The notes beneath the pieces are model-generated. The model did no database searches. It saw only the letters and a list, made by a program, of their open reading frames with translations, and had not been told where the DNA came from. The position numbers were made by a program, and so were the translations under genes. 64,000 bases of DNA from Chromobotia macracanthus. Its lineage: Eukaryota > Chordata > Actinopteri > Cypriniformes > Botiidae. The DNA lies in contig JAZGTH010000087.1 of assembly GCA_036877525.1 (NCBI GenBank), positions 5,216,001 through 5,280,000 on the forward strand, read 5' to 3'. Below are positions 53,410 through 64,000 of this stretch, piece by piece (the stretch's first letter is position 1; each line of letters starts with the position of its first letter).

Positions 53410-53550
53410 GTAGTTTAACTGGTGGAGCGCAGTTCTAACACTGTTAAGGTCACAAGTTCAATTCTCAATGGACATTTTTATTTATGTAATCAAACGAATA
53501 CCTGTAAATTGCTTTGGATTAAAAATGTTTGGATCTCATATTGAAGTGTC
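53410..53550 (+). mobile_element. tRNA-derived SINE, decayed
   Basis: A tRNA-like head has an A-box resembling TAGTTTAACTGG (53413) and a B-box resembling AGTTCAATTCT (53454), spaced as in tRNAs. The tail has TGTAAATTGCTTTGGATTAA, a variant of the common fish SINE/LINE tail also seen at 8605-8640. Too degenerate to be a functional tRNA gene. Confidence 0.6.
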
Positions 53551-53601
53551 TACCTCTCAATATCCACACAACTTCCTGCCCATGACCCCCCCCCCTCCCC
53601 A

Positions 53602-53629
53602 ACACACACACACACACACACACACACAC
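53602..53629. repeat. (CA)n microsatellite after a C-run
   Basis: About 14 CA units, preceded by a C-rich tract from 53586. Confidence 0.9.
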
Positions 53630-55246
53630 TTACCTCTCCCTTCATTAATCATCAGCCAAGGGATTAGGAATATGATATTCAAAAGCCTGTTAATTACTTA
53701 AACTGTCTTCTGCCTGGCTTTATTCCTAACCACGCACACCCACATCACTGAAGTTTTTAACCCATGATATCAAAACCAGACCACGCTGTGTCACAAGTGA
53801 TATGAGGTAGAGGGACTAAAGTTAAAAAACACACTAAAGGGTACAGGACTCTACCTGGGCATTCCTTATTTAAAAAACAATATGGCAGTGACAGGTACAA
53901 AACCCAGACAGAAACCTTTCATAGGACAAGACTTCAGAGGCAGTACTTGAATTCTGAAGGTTACCAGAGGTTTGGATTGCCATGAAGGTTGAAAGAACCA
54001 TATGGTCCTGCTGTGACAGATACCACAGAAACACTGGCAAAAAGCCTGTAAGGAATGAACTGATATATGCATAACATAACCTGATTTGTCAACTGTCCTG
54101 ATAATGCACCAGACATTTTCTGACCCTACAAGTGTCTCCACCACAAATCATTGTTATTGTGTGATCTCCCACTCTACTTGCTCTTAAGTTAACTAAATGA
54201 CATTTTGCCCGCATCTAATATGCTTGCCTGCTCAAGCGCATGGCTACATCATTTAACGTAATTGAATTCGTAAGTCAATTTCTAATGGGCAATTTTCTGG
54301 CTTCTTCAGTTAATTAGGGCTTGCACTCTAAATCAAATATATGTAGTTTAAACAAATATTTATTTATTATTATGTACTTAGTAATAATAAAATATTATTG
54401 TTTATATATGTTTAGTTACAGATTATGTCTAACAGTGAGATATAGTCATTGCAGACATCAAGCCATTAATGCACAGTTGTCAAATCAAAGTGCCAACCTA
54501 CATCTACAGTGTACATGTAAACTGTAGAACCTACCAAGAAAAAACATATAGGTACAAATAAGATTAAAAATGGGAGAAAATCAAGATGCATATGCACTTG
54601 ACTCAACCACAGTAGACCTCCTTCTTGCCTCACCACATTGTCCATCCTGAATGAAACAGGTAGGTCGCACAGCCCCTCTGAGGGTTTGGAAATCATTCAA
54701 TCTGCTGGGGCATGCCCTGATGAGTATCTGACACACAAAGATAGAAAGTGAGAGAGAACAAACAAACAAGCACTTTCCTGTCCCAATTCTAACGTTAAAC
54801 AACATCTGGCATACATTGCTCTCAATATCTCTCTCTCCTGCTCCTCTACTCTCTTGTTTTCTTCTGAAGAAACTAATTGGATTTTTTCATCCCCCCAACA
54901 CAACTTGTTTGTCAGAACAGAGAGAACTCTAGGTAAGAATGTTTGTGTACACCTGGTATGATCTTTCTATCCACTAATCGCTTTTTCTAGGACTTCATTT
55001 TCAACAGCAAAATAATTTTTGAGGATGCGAAATTATGGGTATAATGTCAGTTATTCTATAATGTTTAAATATATGTATATAGATATATTAAATCTATATA
55101 CATCTATAATGTTCAAATATTTGTGTTGAGGCTGAAATGACAATAGGCACATTTATTGATTTATTGACAGCTTTATTCCACATTATCTAAAAGCCAATGG
55201 AGTCAAATTAAAATTCTTTTTGGCTATTATTATTTTTTTCCATCTA
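53630..55246. other. Noncoding, no gene recognised
   Basis: No exon or known repeat recognised; open frames of 60-92 codons show no family motif. Confidence 0.4.
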
Positions 55247-56832
55247 CAAACCTGATTCCAAAAAAGTTGGGACACTGAAAATTGTGAATAAAAACAGAAT
55301 GCAATGATGTGGTAGTTTCGAATTTCAATATTTTATTCAGAATACAACAAAGATGACATATCAAATGTTTAAACTGAGAAAATGTATCATTTTAAGGGAA
55401 AAATAAGTTGATTTTAAATTTCATGGCATCAACACATCTCAAAAAAGTTGGGACAAGGCCATGTTTACCACTGTGTGGAATCCCCTCTTCTTTTATAACA
55501 GTCTGCAAAGGTCTGGGGACTGAGGAGACAAGTTGTTCAGGTTTAGGAATATGAATGTTGTCCCATTCTTGTCTAATACAGGCTTCTAGTTGCACAACTG
55601 TCTTAGGTCTTCTTTGTCGCATCTTTTCCTTTATGATGCGCCAAATGTTTTCTATGGGTGAAAGATTTGGACTGCAGGCTGGCCATTTCAGTACCCGGAT
55701 CCTTCTTCTACGCAGCCATGATGTTGTAATTAATGCAGTATGTGGTCTGGCATTGTCATGTTGGAAAATGCAAGGTCTTCCCTGAAAGAGACGACGTCTG
55801 GATGGGAGCAGATGTTGTTCTAGAACTTGGATATGCCTTTCAGCATTGATGGTGCCTTTCCAGATGTGTAAGCTGCGCATGCCACACACACTCATGCAAC
55901 CCCATACCATCAGAGATGCAGGCTTCTGAATTGAGCGTTGATAACAACTTGGGTTGTCCTTGTCCTCTTTAGTCCGGATGACATGGTGTCCCAGTTGTCC
56001 AAAAAGAACTTCAAATTTTGATTCGTCTGACCACAGAACAGTTTTCCACTTTGCCACAGTCCATTATAAATGAGCCTTGGCCCAGAGAAAACACCTGCAC
56101 TTCTGGATCATGTTTAGACATGGCTTCTTTTTTGACCTATAGAGTTTTAGCTGACAACGGCGAATGGCACGGTGGATTGTGTTCACCGACAACGTTTTCT
56201 GGTAGTATTTCTGAGCTCATGTGATTTCCATTACAGTAGCATTCCTGTATGTGATGCAGTGCCGTCTAAGGGACCGAAGATCACAGGCATCTGGTATGGT
56301 TTTTCGGCCTTGACCCTTATGCACAGAGATTGTTCCAGATTCTCTGAATCTTTGGATGATATTATGCACTGTAGATGATGATAACTTCAAACTCTTTGCA
56401 ATTTTTCTCTGAGAAACTCCTTTCTGATATTGCGCCACTATTTTTCGCCGCAGCATTGGGGGAATTGTTGATCCTCTGCCCATCTTGACTTCTGAGAGAC
56501 ACTGCCACTCTGAGAGGCTCTTTTCATACCCAATCATGTTGCCAATTGACCTAATAAGTTGCAAATTGGTCCTCCAGCTGTTCCTTATATGTACATTTAA
56601 CTTTTCTGGCCTCTTATTGCTACCTGTCCCAACTTTTTTGGAATGTGTAGCTCTCATGAAATCCAAAATGAGCCAATATTTGGCTCATTTCAAAATGTCT
56701 CACTTTCAACATTTGATATGTTATCTATATTCTATTGTGAATAAAATATAAGTTTATGAGATTTGTAAATTATTGCATTCCTTTTTTATTCACAATTTGT
56801 ACAGTGTCCCAACTTTTTTGAAATTGGGTTTG
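55247..56832 (-). mobile_element. Tc1-like element C, near full length
   Basis: The left end CAAACCTGATTCCAAAAAAG and the right end CTTTTTTGAAATTGGGTTTG are inverted complements with a few mismatches, both flanked by TA (55245-55246 and 56833-56834). The length of 1586 bases is standard for Tc1. The transposase is on the minus strand. Confidence 0.9.
55392..56483 (-). pseudogene. DD34E transposase of element C, one broken segment
   Basis: The start at 56483 reads MGRGSTIPPM, and the helix-turn-helix includes STVHNIIQRFRESG. The frame then closes at 56217. The segment 56058-56216 is frameshifted. From 56057 a continuous 221-codon frame carries WSDESKF (first Asp), FQHDNARPH (second Asp) and SPIENIW (Glu) with 34 residues between the last two, so the catalytic triad is intact. 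This is the best-preserved transposase core in the window, but the N-terminal and catalytic parts are not in one frame. Confidence 0.85.
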
Positions 56833-57884
56833 TATTACTTTCATTCCTGTTACTCAGTTTCTCTATTTTAGTCCCAAATTTGCAACAACATTTTTAATTT
56901 TTCTTCAAACATCTTCAGGTCATGCGACCAATTAAGGTAATTTAGTGAGCATTGATTTAAGAAGTTCAGAAAATGAGATGATCTCTGCTGCACACAATTA
57001 CTCAATGGTATACACCTTTCCAAGGCTTTTGTAAGGTCAGTGAATATTAAAAACACTTAAAAGGTCATTCAGTGGTCATATGATGCTCCAGTCCCTACAT
57101 AAAAACTGAAGGGGAAGACTCTGGGTAAGTCAATACATGATTGGTGTTCACTAATTGCTGTCTCATCATCAGAAAGTCACAACCGGCACCTTTTATAGCT
57201 CTTCAGTCTCCAGGAAATACATCTCTCAATATCACATTTCCAAGACACCTCAAACATGCTAAATTATATTGATTTGTCACCATAATGCTTTTGTGAGGGG
57301 TAGATTATGGTATAATCTATAACACATCATGTTATAATTCTGTTTATGAAATAAACAGAATTAATCTATGCAATGTCATGCACAATTCTTTAAAGTCATC
57401 AATACTGGAGTCAGATGGTGGTTCTTGACCTTCATTTGGTCATAGCACAGACAAATAATCCTACAGGAAGCTACACAGAGTATGCTGATCCAGCAATGCT
57501 CTGCAACAACCCTGCAGGTTATGGGCTGCACACTGCCTCAGCCAATTTACCATGCATATCAGTGCAGTGAAGGATTACTTCTGGGGTTGTTTTTTAAACC
57601 AGAAGGTTGTGACAAATGGCTGTCCTTTTGTGTATTTGGAATAACTAAATCGGTCACTGAATCAATTAAAAACAAAAATCCTGATTCATTCAGGAATGAA
57701 AAGCAATGACTGTGACAACCAAAGGTTAATCCTGTTTTACCTTTGGAATTGTTAATAATATGTTAATATTTATTAAATAAACAAAAACAAATCTGGCATT
57801 CACTTAAATTAGTTATTGAACCAAGAATCGTGCAAGAAAATCTTGCTAGAAGTTCACAAAGTAACGTCTCGGCTATTACCTGTC
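56833..57884. other. Noncoding, no gene recognised
   Basis: No exon or classified repeat recognised. Confidence 0.4.
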
Positions 57885-58260
57885 TGCCTTGTTGTGTTAA
57901 AGACCTTACTCTTTAATCTAGCTTATACATAGTTCTATGGATTTATCTCTTAAACCCTATAAGGGATTGTTAGGATCCATTAATTAGGTAACCGGGGACA
58001 CTTCCCATAAGAACAGATGTACTGGCTCCACACTAAGTCTGTCTGTCTTTCATTTCCCCAAGGTCCTGTAGTCAGCTGGATCCAGACTTTATCCAGACCA
58101 GATGGTGGGGAGATGGGATGGGATGACCCCTGGGACAGATCAACAGATCAGTGGGAATATGATATGACTTCTTTATTAAACTTCCTATTATCTACTTACC
58201 TACCTAGTCTAGTTAGATTCTATATTTTTATCCCCTGTCTAGTCACAGCATTGGTATATT

Positions 58261-58304
<44 letters not shown>

Positions 58305-58740
58305 TATATATATATTGGTATATATATATATTGGTATATATATATTGGTATATATATATTGGTATATATATATATATATATACCAATATATATTGGCCAA
58401 TATAGCAATATATATTGGTATATTGGCTGTAATTAGTAACATTATGCTTCTGTCACCATCTCTGTTTGTAACATTCCTCAGTGCTTGACATTGTCACAAA
58501 ATAAGACCTGACAGTTTTTAAATAAATATATAGTTATAAATCAGTATTATCAGATCTTCGTTTATATCCAAGTTACAGATTGCATAATTTAACGTACCAG
58601 AATAGAACTGGCCTTCCCGGTTGAGCCTGTTTTCTGCCAAGGCTTTTTTCCATCTATACATCATTGGAGTTTAGGTATTAATGATCGTTTTTATCATCAA
58701 TTTTATCATCAATGATAATTATATCATTAATATTTCTATT
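57885..58740 (+). mobile_element. L2-like LINE 3' region interrupted by (TA)n
   Basis: A + strand copy of the family seen inverted at 42695-43100, with matching words GGGATTGTTAGGATCCATTA and TGTACTGGCTCCACACTAAG. It then has an open stretch reading PVVSWIQTLSRPDGGEMGW, the TA-rich tract at 58255-58430, and GAACTGGCCTTCCCGGTTGA to the end near 58690. The peptide is a family signature in fish genomes, not evidence of a working gene. Confidence 0.65.
58255..58435. repeat. TATATATTGG-type compound microsatellite with palindrome
   Basis: TA runs are interrupted by regular TTGGTA units and then by the inverted ACCAATA, so that a TTGG(TA)nCCAA palindrome forms around 58360-58392. A second small palindrome TTGGCCAA follows near 58393. 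Open frames on both strands here are artefacts. Confidence 0.85.
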
Positions 58741-59209
58741 AATCAGAATATAAAAAAATCAAGTATAATCAATGCAAATATAGTCATTTATGTTAACTAG
58801 TTATTCTACTATTATAGTCTTTGTAGGTCTGTGTGAGTATGCCTGTAATTGTCCTTATATGATACACTAATCCTTTCTGTATGACATTAAGGAAACATGT
58901 GATGCAGCCCTATATCACCAGATGGGAAATGGTGAACAAAATACTATTGACATGTGGAATGTGCTATATACTCTTAGGATAAACTGTATATATTTCAATG
59001 CAAAGCCAGGCTCTAGAGTTGCACTGCAGACCAACTTAGCTTTATATCCCTGATAATAAAGCCTATTTTTTGACCTGACAACACAGGAGACTTTAAGTGA
59101 TTCTTCTGACAAGTGGTAGACTCCACAACTTTCCCATTTGATGTTGTCTTGATGATGTGACACTAGTGGTCTCTATACCACTTGATATAATAGCTGAACT
59201 GTGTCACGA
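58741..59209. other. Unassigned
   Basis: No motif recognised before the DIRS relic. Confidence 0.35.
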
Positions 59210-60480
59210 GGTACATTACAGCGAAATGGCCAAGCCTAAGCATGCCTTTACTGAGCATTCTAAGACATCCTAACCTACCAGTGCAATGTGTAAGGCACCA
59301 CTTAACCCTGACAAGAATGGAGTGGCTCTCAACCAGTTAGTCACATGCAGTGGCCTTTCAACTGAGGGGATGAGCAGCCACAGTGGCAAAGTAAAGCAGA
59401 TATCTACTGAGGTGAAGGCTGGATGAAATGATGGAAGATATGTCAACCTTTCCTAGAGGCACCATTTGCTAGTGTCTAGGAGGAGGCAATACCCCGAATA
59501 GAGTTTGCTCTGTTTTAAAAAGGGCAGGGAAAATTTTTAAATTGTTAGGCCAAAGAAAAGTATCCAAAATCAGATGGGCCAACCTCTGCCTGGAGACAGT
59601 CTTCTCCATCTGCTGACCTCTAAAACAGACAAATAGTTGTTCAGAGCTTTGTGTGCAGTCCAGTTGTAAGAACAAGGCACCTGCTGGACACAGAAACACC
59701 AAGGTTGGGTTTTCATTCCCAGGAGGAAGTGCTTACAAGTTTACCACCTGGTCCCTGAAAGGAGTGGAGGAAACTTTAGGCATGTAGCCTGGCTGGGGCC
59801 TCAGGACAATATGAGTTGTCTTGACCCATGCACTTGTCAGACACATAGAGCACCTGCAGGTCCCCCACCTATTTGACGGAAGCAAGCACCACTAGAAAAG
59901 CCATCTTCAGCAAAAGATGTCTGAGGCTGGTGTCTGCCAGGAGCTCAAATGACAAATGACCGTATATAGGCCTGAAAGGACCATTGAAAGGTCCCAAGAT
60001 GTGATGGAACGTGGTTTTCCCTCAAAAGTCACGTGCTGAACAGCAGTATCTGCCACACAGACCTTGATGGTGAAGGGAGACAAAATTTCATCCAATCTCA
60101 CCTGCAAAAAGGACAACATGGTCCCAAAAGTGCATCAACATGGTCCCAACAGTGCATCTCCACAGGAGGAACACCAGGACACAAAGACACTTCAAAAATC
60201 ACTCCCAAATCACCTGGGCTACACAGTTTCCACTGTCCGCAGTAAGTATCCTGTCATAAGAGTGAGTCTGCTGCATGATTGAGGTCTCTGGGAATTTGAG
60301 TGGCTCGTAGAGACTTGATTATCTGATGACTGTACAGGAGACACCTTGATGTTTTATGTGCGCCACAGCAGCTTTGTTGTACAAGCAGACCAACATGTGT
60401 GTCTAACTGTGTCCTGAATGCCACAGAGCCCAAATGAGTTCAAACTCCAGGACCTTGAGCGGCAAAACAGGAACAGTCAA
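59210..60480 (-). mobile_element. DIRS-like retrotransposon relic (RNase H to tyrosine recombinase)
   Basis: The minus strand reads KAAVAHIKHQGVSCTVIR near 60370-60320, resembling the RNase H region of fish DIRS elements, where an NTxVVAYINHQGG-like motif is usual. Farther on it gives LASVKxVGDLQVL near 59880 and LCPAGALFLQLD, SSEQLFVCF and QRLAHLILDT at 59695-59560. These fit the tyrosine recombinase that DIRS elements use in place of an integrase. Stops are frequent. The split direct repeats or inverted ends of DIRS elements were not found. Confidence 0.6.
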
Positions 60481-61515
60481 TGACTCAATGTTTACCACAG
60501 AGCCCAAACAAGTGCAAACCTCAAACGGCAAGCAGGAAAACTTGATAATAACATCCACCAAATGTTCATGGTATTACGACCATGTCAAAATACTCCACAA
60601 ATACTCCTGTCAGGGCAAAGATACTCTGTCTGCAGCATCCACACTGCAAACACCATCAGATAGGCAGGCAGATTGGTTTAGGTAGGCCAGATGAAACCAC
60701 AACAAGTGGCACAGTGGGGTACACCACCTGTGCACCAGTAGGAATCACAAAAATTAATCACAGTTGAAGAGTTGAACTCTTATGGAATAAGTTGAACTCT
60801 TCAACTGTATAAACATTATAAACTCCTGAAAGTTTCCATCTCAGCATCTAATAGAATTCCATATGCAAAACAAAATATTGGAAGACAATGAGAGTTATTT
60901 TGAGAGTTCTTTCTCTAATTGGATTACACACCTCTTTGGGGTGTGAGATCCTCACAGTTAAAATCCAGTGTCCAAGAACAAAAACGGTTTTGTTTTTATA
61001 GTTTCATCTTTTAAAGTTTCTTCTTTTCTGGTGTTCTTTACATGTTATTTAGGGACTTTTCATCAGGATGATAATGCATAGCTAGAAGAAGTTTCTTAGA
61101 CCTCTAAACTAGTGCCAGGCTGCAGCCTTGTCTTTCTATTCATCAAAGATACTCTGCATCAAAATGGTTCTCTCTCATCAGTATAACATCCAGCAAAGAT
61201 CAAATGAAACCTCAACAAACTGTATTAGGATACTTTCTTTTAATAGGCAAGAAATGCAAGAATCATACTTAAATACCTAATTAATTGATGCATTTAGCAT
61301 CATGAACCCCTTTTCACTAAAGTGTGTTGGAACTAAGAAACTGATGGTTCATTCAGGGTGTTGATCTGCTGAATTTTCAAATAATTTCATATTTTAACCT
61401 TTACTCTGCTTCAAAATTCAGTCCTGAACTGTGTGTGTGTTAGAATAATATGTGTTTAGTTAATAAAGTTTTGTTTGTATCACTCATGATGTTGTGGTAG
61501 TTCATGTTCATAATC

Positions 61516-61520
<5 letters not shown>
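60481..61520. other. Unassigned, with a 74-base direct repeat and a hairpin
   Basis: CCACAGAGCCCAAA begins two related units at 60421 and 60495. A stem of at least 14 base pairs (ACAGTTGAAGAGTT with its complement) spans 60760-60808. No gene recognised. Confidence 0.4.

Positions 61521-61550
<30 letters not shown>
61521..61550. repeat. (TA)n microsatellite, left of Tc1 copy B2
   Basis: Fifteen TA units end exactly at the first base of the transposon. Confidence 0.9.
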
Positions 61551-61552
<2 letters not shown>

Positions 61553-63145
61553 ACCCCAAATCAGAAAAAGTTGGGACAATATGGAAAACACAAATAATAA
61601 AAGAAAGTAGTGATTTCTAAATTTACTTTGACTTATATTTCATTGCAGACAATACAACAGCACATTATTTAATGTGTTCCTCATGATTTTTATTGTTTTT
61701 TCTTCAAAAAAAAAAACAAAATTCCTATTCTGGTTCTTGCAACACATTTCAAAAAAAGTTGGAACAGGAGCAATTTAGGGCTGGTAATCAGGTAAATTGG
61801 TTAAATAATGATGTGATTTGAAACAGATGATGTCAACAGGTGATTGTAATTATGATTTGGTACAAAATCAGCATCCAAGAAAGGTCTAGTCCTTTAGGAG
61901 CAAAGATGGGCCGAGGATCGCCAGTTTGCCAACAAATACATGAAAAAATTATTGAAATGTTTAAAAACAATGTTCCTCAAAGAAAGATAGTAAGACATTT
62001 GCTTATTTCACCTTCAACAGTGCATAACATAATTAAAAAATTCATTAAAAAGGAATGTGAAGGAATTTCAGTGCGTAAAGGACAAGGGCGCAAGCCTAAG
62101 CTGAACAACCGTGCTCTCCGATCCCTCAGGCGGCACTGCATCAAGAATCGTCATTCATCTATAAGCAATATCACCACATGGGCTCAGGACCACTTTGGCA
62201 AACCTAGGTACCACAATACGTAGTTACATCCACAAATGCCAGTTAAAACTGTACTGTGCCAAAAGGAAGCCCTATGTTAACAGTGTCCAGAAGCGCCGTT
62301 GACTTCTCTGGGCTCGGAGGCATCTGGGATGGACCATCACACAGTAAAAACGTGTACTGTGGTTAGATGAATCAGTATTTCAGGTATTTTTTGGGAGAAA
62401 TGGACGCCGTGTGCTCCGGACCAAAGAAGAAAAGGATCATCCAGACTATTACCAGCAACAAGTCCAAAAGCCAGGGTCTGTCATGGTATGGGGTTGTGTC
62501 AGTGCCCTTGGTAAAGGTAACTTGCACTTCTGTGATGGCACCATTAATGCTGAAAAGTACATAGAGATTTTGGAGCACAATATGCTGCCTTCAAGAAGAC
62601 ATCTTTTCCAGGGATGTCCATGCATATTTCAACAAGATAATACAAAACCACATTCTGCACACATTACAAAGTCCTGGCTGCAGAGGAAGAGGATACAGGT
62701 ACTTGACTGGCCTGCCTGCAGTTCCGACCTGTCTCCAATAGAGAATGTGTGGCGCATTTTGAAGCGCAAAATGCGACAACGAAGACCCCGTACTGTTGCC
62801 CACCTTAAGACTTGTTTGCACCAAGAATGGGACAAAATTACACCTGAAACACTTCTTCACTTGGTGTCTTCAGTCCCTAAACGTCTTTTAAGTGTTGTGA
62901 AATGGAATGGCAACATTACAAAGTGGTAAATGCTTTACTGTTCCAACTTTTTTTGAAATGTGTTGCAAGAACCAAAATAGGAATTTTGTTTTTTTTGAAG
63001 AAAAAACAATACAAACCATGAGGAACACATTAAATAATGTGCTGTTGTATTGTCTGCAATGAAATACAAGTCAAAGTAAATTTAGAAATCACTACTTTTT
63101 TAATTTGTTTTCCATACTGTCCCAACTTTTTCTGATTTGGGGTTG
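61551..63145 (+). mobile_element. Tc1-like element B2, full length
   Basis: Ends CAACCCCAAATCAGAAAAAG and CTTTTTCTGATTTGGGGTTG are perfect inverted complements over 20 bases and extend further inward. The length of 1595 bases is full Tc1 size. TA precedes it; TG follows at the right, where a (GT)n tract begins. It is the longer sister of the nested copy at 35079-36507. Confidence 0.95.
61906..62929 (+). pseudogene. DD34E transposase of element B2, broken
   Basis: The start at 61906 reads MGRGSPVCQQ, and the helix-turn-helix includes STVHNIIKKF. A five-base deletion relative to copy B1 near 62210 shifts the frame. In the shifted frame there is a TGA at 62300-62302, a TAA at 62345-62347, then WLDES (first Asp). 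The frame is then open to 62929 with IFQQDNTKPHS (second Asp) and SPIENVW (Glu). From KDHPD onward it differs from B1 at only nine residues. Both stops fall at the same codons as in B1. Inactive. Confidence 0.88.
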
Positions 63146-63161
63146 TGTGTGTGTGTGTGTG

Positions 63162-63254
<93 letters not shown>
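63145..63254. repeat. (GT)n(TA)n compound microsatellite
   Basis: About nine GT units, a short GTATAAAT bridge, then about 88 bases of TA alternation with one AATA break near 63199. Confidence 0.92.
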
Positions 63255-63256
<2 letters not shown>

Positions 63257-64000
63257 TTATTAAGATTTCCCTAAATCATTTATTGATCCCAATACCTACA
63301 ATTCATCCTAATCAATTATTAATAACTGTCTTTGGGAATAATATTTGTTTCCCTTACCCAGGGAATGGTAGAGAATAGAACAATGTCTTAATGTTAATTC
63401 TGAGCAAAACACATTCCTGAATATTTTTTTGGTGGAGAATGCCTTTTTTTCTAAACAATACCCAAGATGTAGAGAATTTGTTTTCCACACCTGCCATAAA
63501 ATTAACCCCAGGAGGTGCTTCTGTGTCAGCATCCTGGAAGGATTTGTTCATGGAATGCATATCCAAAATGGTGTACAATTTTTCATTGTTATAATGAATT
63601 AAGGGCTGTAGTAGGTTCTTTTGTTCTCCAGTCAGTCAGTTCTTTGCCCCCAACTGATGAGGGAGAGTTTGTTATGTTGGGAAGCAGTAAAATAAAGAAG
63701 CAGAAAACAAACAGTACTGAACCACACTCCATTTACTTAACTCTTCTCTCTTCATACATTACTATCCTACAATAGAACAAGTATGAACAACAGTGCCATC
63801 TAGGGGAGGCCGTATAAGTAGCACAATTAGTTGACTTCATGAAGGTAGATATTTTGCTGGGCTGGTGAAGAGGCTCTAATAGAGTGGGAGACTGGGCTGG
63901 GGCCAGCACCACATCTGGCACCTTCCCTTTCATTGTCATGACAGCAAGATCAGTGGAGATGAGGATTTCCTGCATTAACCATCATCAAGCTCCTTAAATG
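63255..64000. other. Unassigned end of window
   Basis: No gene recognised. The minus-strand frame at 63975-63733 (80 codons) contains MTMKGKVPDVVLAPAQSP. It has a somewhat coding-like, proline-rich look but no known domain, and the window ends before context can help. Confidence 0.3.

Noticed and set aside
53410..53475. A functional tRNA gene
   Set aside because: A- and B-box-like words are present but degenerate, no clean cloverleaf could be seen, and a SINE-type tail follows.

Overview
This is vertebrate, almost certainly teleost, nuclear DNA. It is AT-rich and intron-bearing, and it is crowded with fish-type transposable elements: Tc1/mariner, hAT, L2/CR1-like LINEs, Ty3/gypsy, BEL/Pao and DIRS relics, TTAA MITEs and long (TA)n microsatellites. 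The repeat mix resembles otophysan fishes, but I cannot name a species.

Only two genes look intact, and both are on the + strand. A sarcomeric alpha-actin of cardiac type (actc1) has a CArG/TATA promoter near 18542-18595, a noncoding first exon and seven coding exons over 19033-21050, giving 377 residues. A neuronal gap-junction gene (gjd2, connexin 35/36) lies about 1.8 kb downstream, in two coding exons over 22801-24062, giving 304 residues. ACTC1 and GJD2 are also same-strand neighbours in human 15q14, so the linkage looks ancestral and supports both names. The two genes have no obvious shared function: one makes thin filaments in muscle, the other electrical synapses.

Layout: 1-5500 is mostly unassigned, with a broken THAP-domain exon behind an ETS-rich promoter-like block (1350-1640) and a decayed tandem duplication (2610-3360). 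5546-8377 is a decayed hAT element with recognisable introns. 8386-10575 holds LINE pieces and a dispersed repeat. 10576-18400 is largely featureless apart from one MITE. 18440-24202 is the actc1-gjd2 block. 25960-28620 holds a minus-strand gypsy relic, then an L2-like LINE tail. 28850-29978 holds two MITEs and a (TA)n run. 33591-36618 is a Tc1-like element with a second Tc1-like element nested in it. 38108-45989 holds truncated Tc1 copies, a LINE and dispersed repeats. 46560-50760 holds a BEL/Pao relic and a gypsy relic. 52325-58740 holds LINE copies, a tRNA-derived SINE and a well-preserved Tc1-like element. 59210-60480 is a DIRS relic. 61551-63145 is a full-length Tc1-like copy of the family nested at 35079, inserted in a (TA)n tract.

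The most distinctive observations are two nonsense codons shared by the two related Tc1 copies, an extra intron at actin codon 121/122, the THAP relic with its own promoter-like region, and an REST/RE1-like site in the gjd2 intron. I found no clear previously undescribed functional system. No tRNA gene, rRNA gene or CRISPR array was seen.
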